This document shows, piece after piece, positions 50,346 through 59,224 of a stretch of 64,000 nucleotides of DNA. Source of the stretch: Bin125 sp026705025 (GTDB lineage: Bacteria; Chloroflexota; Dehalococcoidia; Bin125); contig JAPPBN010000034.1 of assembly GCA_026705025.1 (NCBI GenBank), positions 1 to 64,000 of the forward strand, given 5' to 3'. The first letter of the stretch is position 1; each line of letters begins with the position of its first letter. The notes below the pieces were generated by a model. The model was not told where the DNA came from, did no database searches, and saw nothing but the letters and a program-made list of their open reading frames with translations. A program made the translations under genes and the position numbers.

Positions 50346-51598
50346 GCCAACTCCGACAACACCTCGTCCGTGTGCTCCCCCAGCAACGGCGGTCGACGCG
50401 TGATCCCCCAGCTGCCCTTTGTCAGCTGATACGGCGCTCCCGGGTAGATCACTTCACGATTCAGTTCCGGATGCTCCACCTTGACCTGCATCCCCCGATC
50501 GACGAAGTGCGGATCTTCCAGCGCTTCCTCGGGGCTGTGGATCACGCCGACCTGGAAGCCGAAATTCTGCGCCTTGGTGAAGAACTCGTATGCCGTCAGC
50601 TTGGATGCCAGTAGGTCAAACGCCTCCCGGCCCGCCCCGAAGATGGCCAGCAGCTCCTCGTTGTCGCCGCGGAACACGTCCGCCAGCGAGAAGCTCTCCA
50701 GCTCCGCTCCGACCTGCAAGAGCGCCGCCTCTGGCAGCTCATCGAGCAAACCCTCGGCCTCCAACCAGTCGTAGCAGAGGCCGAATTCGGCCGGTCGACG
50801 CGGCGGAATGCCGGTGTTCACGTAGCGCCCGTCGGCGCACTTGATCTGCGACGGCATCGATGGCGCCACGCCGGCATGTCGGCCCGTCTGACGTTGCACC
50901 GTCGAGTGAGAGACCAGCCATGAGTACGAACCGGCTTCAGTCGTCACATTGACCGAGGCATTGATGTTGACGTTGATGTGCTGCCCAACGCCGGTCGCGT
51001 CGCGATGCAGCAACGCCGTCAGAATCGACATGAACGCGTAGTTCGAGCCCGTGTGATACGCCTGCTGACCGCCGCCGCGCACCGGCGGCAGCGAGTGGTC
51101 GTCGTAGCCGTTCATCCAGGCGAAGCCGCCGTTGGCGGCCAGGGTCAGGTCGGTGTGCGGTTCGTCGTCTCGAACCGAGCCAAAACCAAAGTTGGTGATC
51201 GTGCACCAGATCAGCCCCGGATTGTCGGACATGATCTGGTGGTAATCGATCCCGAGACGACCAATCGGATCATACGTATTCGTGTCGAAGATGATGTCCG
51301 CCGACTCCACCAGTTTGAGGAACGCGTCGGCGTTCGAGCGGTCGTTGAAGTCCATCACGACGCTGCGCTTGGACGTGTTGTAGTACCAGAAGAACAGCGA
51401 CCGCTCATGATGCGGTTCGTCGTCGACGAACGGCTCGTACTGACGCGACGGATCGCCCTCTGGCGGCTCGATCTTGATCACGTCGGCGCCCATGTCGGCC
51501 AGCAGCTTGCCGCACCAGGCGCCGCGTTCGTCGCCGATCTCGAGTACGCGCAGATCGTCGAGCGCCATCATGGCGAGGGGATCAGCGTTGGTCGCCAT
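50342..51598 (-). CDS. CaiB/BaiF CoA-transferase homologue lacking catalytic Asp
   Basis: A 418-residue family III protein. LDDLRVLEIGDERGAWCGKLLADMGADVIKIEPPEGDPSRQYEPF is a canonical N-terminus, but the Asp column is occupied by Tyr181 in GGQQAYHTGSNYAF, a signature seen in a distinct subgroup of the family. Its ATG shares the A of the upstream gene's TGA (51598), so it is translated together with an Asp-containing paralogue. The two probably form a heterodimer. Its stop interlocks with that of the convergent hydrolase. Confidence 0.88.
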   Translation of the reverse strand: MATNADPLAMMALDDLRVLEIGDERGAWCGKLLADMGADVIKIEPPEGDPSRQYEPFVDDEPHHERSLFFWYYNTSKRSVVMDFNDRSNADAFLKLVESADIIFDTNTYDPIGRLGIDYHQIMSDNPGLIWCTITNFGFGSVRDDEPHTDLTLAANGGFAWMNGYDDHSLPPVRGGGQQAYHTGSNYAFMSILTALLHRDATGVGQHINVNINASVNVTTEAGSYSWLVSHSTVQRQTGRHAGVAPSMPSQIKCADGRYVNTGIPPRRPAEFGLCYDWLEAEGLLDELPEAALLQVGAELESFSLADVFRGDNEELLAIFGAGREAFDLLASKLTAYEFFTKAQNFGFQVGVIHSPEEALEDPHFVDRGMQVKVEHPELNREVIYPGAPYQLTKGSWGITRRPPLLGEHTDEVLSELA

Positions 51599-52872
51599 CA
51601 GAGCACGCCTTCCTCATAGAGCCCCGCGATCTCGTCCTGGCTCAAGCCCAGCAATTCGCCATAGACGTAGTCGTTGTCCTCGCCCAGCGTCGCCGCGCCG
51701 CGGGTCATGGACCAATCGGTCTTGGTGAAGTGGGCGGGGATGCCGTCGACGCGGAGGCGGCCCATCTCAGCCTGCCGAATCGTCGGCCAGAGCCGCGCTT
51801 CGGCCGAGTTGACGTCCTGGTCGATGCGTTGTTCAGGCGTCTGCACCGGATTGGCCGGCACGCCGGCCTCGCGTAGCAAGTCGGTCGACTGATACGGGTC
51901 ACGCCGCAGACACCACTCTCCGATTCGCTCATCCAACTCGTCCTGAGCCGCCATCCGCCCCGAGAGCTGACCATAGTCATCATTCGCCGCCCAGTCGCAG
52001 CCGTCGGCAAGGAGCACGTCGCGCATCGCGTGCCAGTCTTCGTCGTTGCGGCAGGCAATCGCGATCCAGGCCTCGTCGAAGGAGCCGGGAATCGGCTTCG
52101 CTGCATAGATGTTGTGCGGCGCCATCGCCGGACTCACCGAATGGTTGGCGTCGGGATATCCGTCGCGTCGCAGCGGTCGTCCGTTGACCGTGTAGTCGAG
52201 CAGCACCGGACCGTTCAGCGTCAGCGCCGCCTCAGTTGCGGCGACGTCGACGTACTGCCCTTCGCCGGTCCGGTTGCGGTGGTGAATCGCCAGCATGATC
52301 GCCATGGCCATGAAGTAGGCCCCGGTGTGGTCCATGTATGAGTAGCCCCAGCCGGCCGGTGGCTGGTCAGGCAGCGCGGACGACATGGTCAGCCCGCTGG
52401 TCGCCTGGACGATCGGGCCCCACGTCTTGAACTTCTCGTACGGACCCGAGTGCCCGAATCCGCAGTTGGAGACGTAGATGATGTCCTCTCTGATCTCCTT
52501 CAGCGCGTCGTAGTCGTAGCCCCACGAGCGCATCACGCCAGAGGAGAAGTTCTCCGTCACGCAGTCGGAGATCGCGACCAGCCGCTCGAACAGCTCACGC
52601 CCCTTCTCGGTCTTGATGTTGAGTGTGATCCCCAGCTTTCCCACGTTGTGGTTGTTGAACGGCCCGCCCAGTTCGTTGCCGCGCCGATCGTCCACGTACG
52701 GAGGCATCCCGCGCAGGATGTCCCAACGTCCCTGATTGGACGGATCTTCAATCCGGATCACCTCCGCGCCAAAGGCGGCCATGAACTTGGTCGCGCCCGC
52801 GCCGGCCAGCTGGCCGGTGAAATCGCAGATCCGCAGATGAGAGAGCGCCTTGCTCTTGACGTGATGGGGCAT
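51598..52872 (-). CDS. CaiB/BaiF CoA-transferase (Asp-containing subunit of an overlapping pair)
   Basis: A 424-residue family III CoA-transferase. LSHLRICDFTGQLAGAGATKFMAAFGAEVIRIEDP opens the protein, and Asp181 in SYMDHTGAYF sits in the catalytic column ahead of IMLAIHHRNRTGEGQ. ATG 52872 has GGAGGAG about seven bases upstream, the strongest ribosome site of the group; the longer upstream frame is not supported. A TATAGAC sequence (minus strand, around 52896-52902) is a possible -10. The following overlapping gene encodes its Asp-less partner. Confidence 0.92.
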   Translation of the reverse strand: MPHHVKSKALSHLRICDFTGQLAGAGATKFMAAFGAEVIRIEDPSNQGRWDILRGMPPYVDDRRGNELGGPFNNHNVGKLGITLNIKTEKGRELFERLVAISDCVTENFSSGVMRSWGYDYDALKEIREDIIYVSNCGFGHSGPYEKFKTWGPIVQATSGLTMSSALPDQPPAGWGYSYMDHTGAYFMAMAIMLAIHHRNRTGEGQYVDVAATEAALTLNGPVLLDYTVNGRPLRRDGYPDANHSVSPAMAPHNIYAAKPIPGSFDEAWIAIACRNDEDWHAMRDVLLADGCDWAANDDYGQLSGRMAAQDELDERIGEWCLRRDPYQSTDLLREAGVPANPVQTPEQRIDQDVNSAEARLWPTIRQAEMGRLRVDGIPAHFTKTDWSMTRGAATLGEDNDYVYGELLGLSQDEIAGLYEEGVL

Positions 52873-52955
52873 CGTCCTACTCCTCCAGCGGAAGTCTATA
52901 TGGCGGATATGCTGAGGCTCAGCCCAACCAAGCACACAACCAGGGGAACACACAC

Positions 52956-53729
52956 ATGGCCAAAGTCGCATTCATCACCGGAGCCAGCCGCGGAATCGGC
53001 AAGCAGCTTGCGCAGGATTTCGCGATCGCCGGATACGACATCGCCGCCGTCGCCCGTTCAACCGCCGACTCGCCGACCAAGCTGCCCGGCACGGTCAACG
53101 AAACCGCCCAGTTGGTCGAGGAAGCCGGTCAGCAGTGTCTGCCGATCGGCGCGAATCTGGCCAAGGTCGAGGACCTCGACCGCGCCATCGCCGAAACCTA
53201 TGACCGCTTTGGCCAGATCGACGTGCTGATCAACAACGCCGCCATCGCGCCTCCGGGCAAGGCGCTCGAGTCGGGACGCAACCTCTGGGGCCTGGCCGTT
53301 GAAATCAACGTCAACGCGCCGTTCTACCTCACCCACGCCGTCGCCCCGAAGATGGCCGAGTCCGACGGCGGCGCGGTGATCAACATCGGCTCCGGCGCCG
53401 CCGTCAGCCCCGACTTCGGCAGGGCCAGCTACACGACGACCAAGCGGGCGCTCGAGGCGATGTCCGAATCCCTCGCCAGCGACCTCAAGGGGACCGGAAT
53501 CTCGGTCAACTGTCTCCGGCTAGAACTCTCGGTCTGGAGTGAGGGCTATGCGTTCACCCTCGGCGAGCAGGCCAGGCAGATGGACTTTGAAGACCCGATC
53601 ATCATGTCCGACGCCTGCCTCTGGATCGTCGCCCAGGGCCCCGAATGGACCGGCCGAATCGTCACCATCGCCGACCTCCGCAAGTACGGAGCCGTCCGTC
53701 CTAGAACCCGCAAAACCTTCGACGACTAA
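52956..53729 (+). CDS. Short-chain dehydrogenase/reductase
   Basis: A 257-residue classical SDR. The cofactor motif is TGASRGIG (8-15), NNAA lies near residue 90, INIGSG holds the catalytic Ser region, and ASYTTTKRA carries the Tyr/Lys pair. Probably NAD(P)-dependent oxidation or reduction of a hydroxy/keto acyl intermediate. AGGGGAA precedes the ATG. It is divergent from the CoA-transferase pair, suggesting a shared pathway. Its stop interlocks with that of rmuC (53726-53729). Confidence 0.92.
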   Translation: MAKVAFITGASRGIGKQLAQDFAIAGYDIAAVARSTADSPTKLPGTVNETAQLVEEAGQQCLPIGANLAKVEDLDRAIAETYDRFGQIDVLINNAAIAPPGKALESGRNLWGLAVEINVNAPFYLTHAVAPKMAESDGGAVINIGSGAAVSPDFGRASYTTTKRALEAMSESLASDLKGTGISVNCLRLELSVWSEGYAFTLGEQARQMDFEDPIIMSDACLWIVAQGPEWTGRIVTIADLRKYGAVRPRTRKTFDD

Positions 53730-55156
53730 TCAGCGGCTTCGTTGAGGTCTCTTAACTCGACCGAGCGGTACTTCCTGGTCTCAAGGTGAAGGGGTTCGGG
53801 TTCCTCAATCTCGCCACCATCGCCGGCGCCGAGTTCACGCATGTCGTGCGCTCCACGAATCAGATTTCCCTGGATTGATTTGACGCCATCGTCGTAGGCC
53901 CCAAAGACGCGATTTAGTTGTCGCCCGAGCTTGAGGTACGCGGCAGCATGGTTTCGGACGCCCCCATATAGCAACGTTCCTGCTTCTTGGATTCTGAGCG
54001 CGTTCTTGTGCAGTTTCTCCGTCTGTTCTTCATGGCGTAGGGCCGTTGCTACGCCGGTAACCAGAGCGATCATTGTGACTGGTGTCGCCAATAGCACGCG
54101 GTGCCTGGTGAACGCTTCTTCAATCAGGTCAGGCATTACTCGTGTGGCTCCCTCCAGGATGCTGTCGGTGGGAATCCACATCACGACCCAGTCCATTGCG
54201 CCGTCAAACTGTGACGGATAGTCGCGCTGACTCAACTCCCGCGCCGTTCGCATGACGGTTTCGGCATGTGCCGTCAGCATGAGCCGCTGTTCGGGTTCTG
54301 ATTTCGCCTCCAGGGCCTGTCGGTATTCATCGAACGTTGCCTTGGAGTCGATGATGATCCGTCCGCCGCCTGGCATCCGCGTAACGAAATCGGCGATGCT
54401 GGTGCCGCGCTCGCCCGAGACTTGAGTCTTGAAGTCCTTCCCGCGCCGCATTCCGCCCAACTCGAGAATGTTCTCCAGGGCGCGTTCACCCCACTGGCCA
54501 CGGTGTCGAGATGAACGCAGGATCTCCCTCAGGTCGCCCGTTTCGGAGCTAAGGCGGCCTACTTGCTCCTGCGTGACCCTTATGAGTTCACTGACACCCT
54601 CGTACGCGCCTTCCCGCTGCTTCTCCAGGTCATTAATCTGTTTGCGGAGCTCTTCGAGACTCTTGCCGACAGGCTCGACGCGCTGCTTAAGCTCCTGCTC
54701 GGCAAGCTCCCGCTGGCGTTTGAAGTCCTCGGCAGCTTGCTTCCGGAACTCCTCGTTGCTTGCGTGGGCTATCTCCGAAGCTAGTCCCTTGAAGTGAGTG
54801 TCAAGCTCCTCTCGGCGCTCCTCTAGAGCCCTCTCTCGCGCTTCGTCGCCGGAGCGAAGTCCTCGCAACTCTTCACGAGCCTCGGCTAGCTGTCTCTGAA
54901 GGTGGTCGTGCATTCGCTTCGCCTCATCCCGTTCTTCACTGAATTCAGTGAGGCGACTTCCTGTTTGCCGTTGAGCTTCTTCTAGCTCAGCTACTCGAAT
55001 CTTCGATGAGTTGAGTTCGTCTGTCATGCGGACAAGATCTGCTTGGCTCTCTGATTTCCTAGGACTCCGCAACTCACGAACAAGCGCGAGCATCGTGACT
55101 CCGGCAATGATCGCCAGAATGATGACTGCAACTTCCATCTGCTTCCTCGATTTCAT
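53726..55156 (-). CDS. rmuC: DNA recombination protein RmuC
   Basis: 476 residues: an N-terminal membrane anchor (7-26), a long coiled coil (40-190), then the RmuC nuclease-like domain with SSRHRGQWGERALENILELGGM, IIIDSKATFDEYRQA and MWIPTDSILEGA. RmuC proteins limit inversions and other rearrangements at inverted repeats, relevant here given the many palindromic elements, although that link is inference. Base composition looks less GC-rich than neighbouring genes. An internal ATG at 55138 is an alternative start. Confidence 0.93.
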   Translation of the reverse strand: MKSRKQMEVAVIILAIIAGVTMLALVRELRSPRKSESQADLVRMTDELNSSKIRVAELEEAQRQTGSRLTEFSEERDEAKRMHDHLQRQLAEAREELRGLRSGDEARERALEERREELDTHFKGLASEIAHASNEEFRKQAAEDFKRQRELAEQELKQRVEPVGKSLEELRKQINDLEKQREGAYEGVSELIRVTQEQVGRLSSETGDLREILRSSRHRGQWGERALENILELGGMRRGKDFKTQVSGERGTSIADFVTRMPGGGRIIIDSKATFDEYRQALEAKSEPEQRLMLTAHAETVMRTARELSQRDYPSQFDGAMDWVVMWIPTDSILEGATRVMPDLIEEAFTRHRVLLATPVTMIALVTGVATALRHEEQTEKLHKNALRIQEAGTLLYGGVRNHAAAYLKLGRQLNRVFGAYDDGVKSIQGNLIRGAHDMRELGAGDGGEIEEPEPLHLETRKYRSVELRDLNEAAD

Positions 55157-55228
55157 TCCTCGAGTCCCACTGCGACCCTCTCGATGCTATCTAATGGACG
55201 TAACGGAGAGAGTCTGAGTCAGAGAGCA

Positions 55229-56005
55229 ATGCCGCCGCTGTTCGTTCCCTTTATCTGGCTGGCCGCGGTCCTTCTGTTGGCCTGCGCCGCGACAGCGTGC
55301 GGCTCGGTCAACACGGTCAGTGGCGAGGTTCAGTTCCACCGCGACGTCGACCTCCCCGACGGCGCCACAGTCACCGTGTGGCTGCTCGATACCTCATACG
55401 CCGACGCCGACGCCATCGAACTCGGCCGCGACGTGATCGCCAACGCCGAGCAGTTGCCCATTCGATTCAGCATTGAGTACAACCCCAACGACGTCGACGA
55501 CCGGGCAGAGATCACGCTCAGCGCGCAAGTCGACCTCGGCAACGAGCTGCTCTACATCAACGACACGGTTCATCCCGTCCTCACCCGAGGCGCGCCGCGC
55601 AACAGCGACGTGCGAGTGATCTCGATCAGCGAGTTCGACCAGTGCGTCGAGCCATTGCGCGGACAGATCCACACCGGCTTCTGGGACGGAGACCTGCCCG
55701 ACGACGCGGTCTTGGAGATCCGCCTCTGGGACGTCTCGGAGCCCGAAGAGCGATTCGTCGTCGTCCAGGCCAGCTTCGACGACCTCGGTTCATTCCCCAT
55801 CCAATTCGAACTGCCCTACGAAGGCGTCCAGATCAGCCGTCATCACCGCTACGAACTCGAGGCCAACATCTCGTTCGACGGCGAGCTGCAGTTCCACATT
55901 CCCAATCCTGAATGGCGGCGGACCATCCTGCCCTACTGCCCCGACGGAGACGATCTGTCGATCGTCAACGATGTCTTCCCGGTCTCCGAGTTCCCCGCCG
56001 AGTAG
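55229..56005 (+). CDS. Lipoprotein with two YbaY-like domains
   Basis: About 258 residues. A signal peptide (1-23) ends in LLAC (Cys19) and a second Cys24, consistent with a lipobox. The mature part contains two similar beta-sandwich repeats of the YbaY type: VSGEVQFHRDVDLPDGATVTVWLLDTSYADA.. and LRGQIHTGFWDGDLPDDAVLEIRLWDVSEPEE.., quoted here in part. A repeat-typical LPIRF/FPIQF strand occurs in each. Probably a surface-anchored protein of unknown ligand. ATG 55229 is preferred to 55184 because it directly begins the signal peptide. Confidence 0.78.
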   Translation: MPPLFVPFIWLAAVLLLACAATACGSVNTVSGEVQFHRDVDLPDGATVTVWLLDTSYADADAIELGRDVIANAEQLPIRFSIEYNPNDVDDRAEITLSAQVDLGNELLYINDTVHPVLTRGAPRNSDVRVISISEFDQCVEPLRGQIHTGFWDGDLPDDAVLEIRLWDVSEPEERFVVVQASFDDLGSFPIQFELPYEGVQISRHHRYELEANISFDGELQFHIPNPEWRRTILPYCPDGDDLSIVNDVFPVSEFPAE

Positions 56006-56105
56006 AGCGCAGACCGCTTCCACCTGAGTGCAATAATGTTCCCGAATCCGCCCCATACGGCGTGCAGCGGAGTTTGCCCGCCGCGATTGATTCAGGGAGA
56101 CGACG

Positions 56106-57695
56106 ATGGAAGTCCCGCTGCTGGTCAACGATTTTCTGCGCCGAGCGTCGAAGCTCTACGGACCCTCCGAGGCGGTCGTCGACGGCGACCAGCGTTTCAC
56201 CTGGGCCGAGTTCAACGCTCGCGTCAATCAGCAGGCCCACGCCCTGCTCGACGCCGGCGTCGGCAAGGGCGACCGCGTTGGCATCATCGCCCCCAACTCG
56301 CACCAGTTCCTCGAGACCTTCTACGCCACCGCCGCGATCGGCGCAATCATCGTGCCGATGAACTACCGCCTGATCCCGGCCGACTTCGAGTACATGCTTG
56401 AGCACTCCGAATCGAAGGTCGTCTTCGTCGACGCCGAGTTCACCCACCTCGTCGACGAGATCCGCGCCAACGTGAACACCGTCGAGCACTTCATCGCCAT
56501 CCCCTACGGCGACGCGCCAATCAATCCCGGCTGGACCAACTACGAGGAATGGATCGGCGATCAGTCGACGACCCAGCCGCCCGACCCGGGGCTGGAGGAG
56601 ACCGACCTGCTTTCGATCAACTACACCTCGGGCACCACAGCGCGGCCCAAGGGCGTGATGATCACCCACCGCAATGCGTACATCAACGCCTACAACTTCA
56701 TCGCCCACCTGCGCATCTCGCAGGACGACGCCGAGATGTGGACGCTGCCCATGTTCCATGCCAACGGCTGGGGCGGCCCCTACGCGATCACCGCGATGGG
56801 CGGCAAGCACGTCGTCCTCCGGGCGCCCGAGGCGGCCGACATCTACCAGGTCATCCAGGACGAGAACTGCACCTTCGCCTGCATGGCCCCCGCCGTACTA
56901 GCCCGGATCCTCGAGTTCGAGCGCAAGGACGACTACAACATCACCGTCCGCCCGCGCTTCACGGTCGCCGGCGCGCCGCCGCCGCAGGCCTTCATCGAAC
57001 GCCTGGAGAAGGAAATTGGCTGGGAGTTCATCCAGATCTACGGCCTTACCGAAACGTCGCCAATCCTCACTGTCTCCGAGGTCAAGCCATACCTCGGCGC
57101 CGACGAAGACGGTTACTTCGGGACCAAGGTCCGCGCCGGCCACGACGTGATCGGTGTCGAGGTCAAGGTCGTCCGCGACTCCGGCAAAGAGGTCGCCTGG
57201 GACGACGAGGAAGTCGGCGAAGTCGTCGCACGCTCCAACGTCGTCCTGCGGGGCTACTGGCAACAGCAGGAAGAGACCGACAAGGTGATCGTCGACGGCT
57301 GGTTCCACACCGGAGACATGGCCACCGTCAACCAGGACGGCTACATCAACATCGTCGACCGAGCCAAGGACGTGATCATCTCCGGCGGTGAGAACATCTC
57401 ATCGATCGAGGTCGAAGACGTCCTCTACGACCACCCTGCTGTCCTCGAAGCCGCCGTCATCGGAGTCCCCTCGGAACAATGGGGAGAGACTCCGCTCGCC
57501 CTGATCGTCCCCCGAGAGGGCCACGACGTCACCCGAGACGACATCGTCGCCCACTGCCGATCCACCATGGCCGGCTTCAAGATCCCCAGAAGAGTCGAGT
57601 TCGTCGAGACCCTCCCCCGAACCGCCACCGGCAAACTCAAGAAGTTCGAACTTCGTGAGGCCTACTGGGAAGGCGTCGAAAAGCGGGTGAACTAA
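56106..57695 (+). CDS. Acyl-CoA synthetase (AMP-forming, medium/long-chain type)
   Basis: A 529-residue ANL-superfamily ligase that activates a carboxylic acid through an acyl-adenylate. The ATP motif YTSGTTARPKG is at 173-183, YGLTETSP is the A5 motif, WFHTGDMATVNQDGYINIVDRAKD is A7-A8, and the catalytic Lys510 lies in TATGKLKKFELR. Fatty, aromatic or aryl-alkanoic acids are all possible. GGGAGA precedes the ATG. Together with the CoA-transferases it broadens the range of acids that can enter CoA-linked catabolism. Confidence 0.93.
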   Translation: MEVPLLVNDFLRRASKLYGPSEAVVDGDQRFTWAEFNARVNQQAHALLDAGVGKGDRVGIIAPNSHQFLETFYATAAIGAIIVPMNYRLIPADFEYMLEHSESKVVFVDAEFTHLVDEIRANVNTVEHFIAIPYGDAPINPGWTNYEEWIGDQSTTQPPDPGLEETDLLSINYTSGTTARPKGVMITHRNAYINAYNFIAHLRISQDDAEMWTLPMFHANGWGGPYAITAMGGKHVVLRAPEAADIYQVIQDENCTFACMAPAVLARILEFERKDDYNITVRPRFTVAGAPPPQAFIERLEKEIGWEFIQIYGLTETSPILTVSEVKPYLGADEDGYFGTKVRAGHDVIGVEVKVVRDSGKEVAWDDEEVGEVVARSNVVLRGYWQQQEETDKVIVDGWFHTGDMATVNQDGYINIVDRAKDVIISGGENISSIEVEDVLYDHPAVLEAAVIGVPSEQWGETPLALIVPREGHDVTRDDIVAHCRSTMAGFKIPRRVEFVETLPRTATGKLKKFELREAYWEGVEKRVN

Positions 57696-57703
57696 GAACT
57701 CCC

Positions 57704-58633
57704 CTACCCCAGACACCCACTCAGGAAGTTGTTCACCCGATTCGTCGCATCCATCCCCGCTGGCGTCGGGAATCCGTCGAAACCGTGCGGCGCGTCGGGG
57801 AAGACGTGCAACTCCGTCTCATGACCCGCCGCCTGCCAGCGGGCGGCCATGAACAACGAGTCGTCCAGCAGCGGATCCAGCGTCCCGACCGTGAAGATCG
57901 CCGGCGGCATGTCCGACAAGTCGGCCAGCAGCGGCGTCACGTCCGGCAGATCGCGCAGCTCCGGCTCCTCCGGCGTCACGTAGTGGTCGATGAACCACTC
58001 CATGATCGGCGACGAGAGGATCAGGTTGCGGTCTCCCCACAAACGCGCCGAGGGCGAGTGGCGCAAGTCGTAGACGCCGTAGGTCAACGCCGCGCCCTGG
58101 AAGCCCGTGTATCCGTGGTTGTCGCGCATCCTCAGCAGCGTCGTCGCTGAGAGGTGACCCCCGGCCGATTCTCCGCCGATCGTGAACACGTCCGTGCCGA
58201 ACTCCGACTGCCCGTTCTCGACCAGCCAGACGGCGGCGGCTTCGCAATCTTCATTCGGCGCCGGATACGGATGCTCCGGCGAGAGCCGGTAGCCGACCGA
58301 GACGACCGCCTGCTGCGTCGCCTGCGCGCGCTCCCAGAGCCGCTCGTCGGCGCCGTCGTGCGAGCCGATCACCCAGCCGCCGCCGTGAATGTGCAGGTAG
58401 ACCCCGCGCACCACCGGAGGAATGAACACGCGCACCGGAATCTCGCCGACCGGACCGGGCACCGTCCGCTCCTGCGCGATGTCATCCAGACGAACCGGCG
58501 GCGGGCCCAAGGGGCCGCCCTGGGCCAGTTGGTCGCGCAGTTCCTGCGGTTCCATCTCGCTCCACGGCTTGCCCTGCGACAGAGCCTCCTCGATCATCAC
58601 GTTCAACGCCTGCGTCTGCGGGTCCGGTTTCAT
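57704..58633 (-). CDS. HSL-type esterase (acetyl esterase/lipase family)
   Basis: 309 residues of the hormone-sensitive-lipase family. The oxyanion hole is HGGG from His83, the nucleophile Ser156 lies in GESAGG, the acid Asp in GTLDPLLDDS and the His in DAPHGF. AGGAG precedes ATG 58633. Acts on short-chain esters. It resembles the two tandem esterases at the window's right end (RTVPGPVGEIPVRVF against RTVPGPAGDIPIRVY). Confidence 0.92.
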   Translation of the reverse strand: MKPDPQTQALNVMIEEALSQGKPWSEMEPQELRDQLAQGGPLGPPPVRLDDIAQERTVPGPVGEIPVRVFIPPVVRGVYLHIHGGGWVIGSHDGADERLWERAQATQQAVVSVGYRLSPEHPYPAPNEDCEAAAVWLVENGQSEFGTDVFTIGGESAGGHLSATTLLRMRDNHGYTGFQGAALTYGVYDLRHSPSARLWGDRNLILSSPIMEWFIDHYVTPEEPELRDLPDVTPLLADLSDMPPAIFTVGTLDPLLDDSLFMAARWQAAGHETELHVFPDAPHGFDGFPTPAGMDATNRVNNFLSGCLG

Positions 58634-58654
58634 GGTCTGCTCCTGCCTAACCAA

Positions 58655-58696
58655 TACCTCCCCCCTGGGGGAGGTGTCACGGAGTGACGGAGGGGG
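58655..58696. repeat. Dispersed palindromic element (type 3)
   Basis: ACCTCCCCCC pairs with GGGGGAGGT, followed by a GTCA/TGAC mini-hairpin and a second GGAGGGGG arm. It occupies the divergent gap between the esterase and DinB genes. Confidence 0.8.
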
Positions 58697-58753
58697 CCTA
58701 CACTGCTACCTCCGCGAACCCACGAAGTATAGATAGCCGACTTGGAGAGGCCG

Positions 58754-59224
58754 ATGTCACTCAGCGGACCCGCCCAGCCTGCATTCGACACCGCTTGCGA
58801 ACTGTTGGAACGCATCCTTGCCGCCAGCAGCGGACTCTCATCAGAGCAGCTCGACGCCGCACCCTGGGACGATTCCTCGACCCTGTTCATCCTCGCCACC
58901 CACGCGATTTCTGCGACCGAGTGGAACTTCGTCGAAGTCCTCGCCGGCAAGCAGGTCGACCGCAGCCGACAGGCCGAGTTCGACTCCCGTGCGGTCTCGG
59001 TTGACGATCCCCATCGGCTGCTCGGCGAGAGGTTGGCCGGCGCCAAGTCGGCCATTGAATCCGCCCTGTCCGGGCTCTCGGACGACGCGTGGGACGGTCG
59101 GCACTACCACATGTTTATGGACAAGAACCTCAGCGGACACGAGCTGGTCGTCCGCGCTCTCGCGCACACGGCCGAACACGTCGGCCACGCCGAGATGACC
59201 CGCCAGTGGCTCGACGCGCAGTGA
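58754..59224 (+). CDS. DinB-like protein
   Basis: 156 residues, four-helix bundle of the DinB/mycothiol-maleylpyruvate isomerase N-terminal superfamily. The expected metal-binding His residues are in ATHAISATEWNF and the C-terminal HTAEHVGHAE. GGAGAGG precedes ATG 58754. It overlaps the hexosaminidase gene by GTGA. The substrate is unknown; members of this fold often handle thiol adducts. Confidence 0.82.
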   Translation: MSLSGPAQPAFDTACELLERILAASSGLSSEQLDAAPWDDSSTLFILATHAISATEWNFVEVLAGKQVDRSRQAEFDSRAVSVDDPHRLLGERLAGAKSAIESALSGLSDDAWDGRHYHMFMDKNLSGHELVVRALAHTAEHVGHAEMTRQWLDAQ

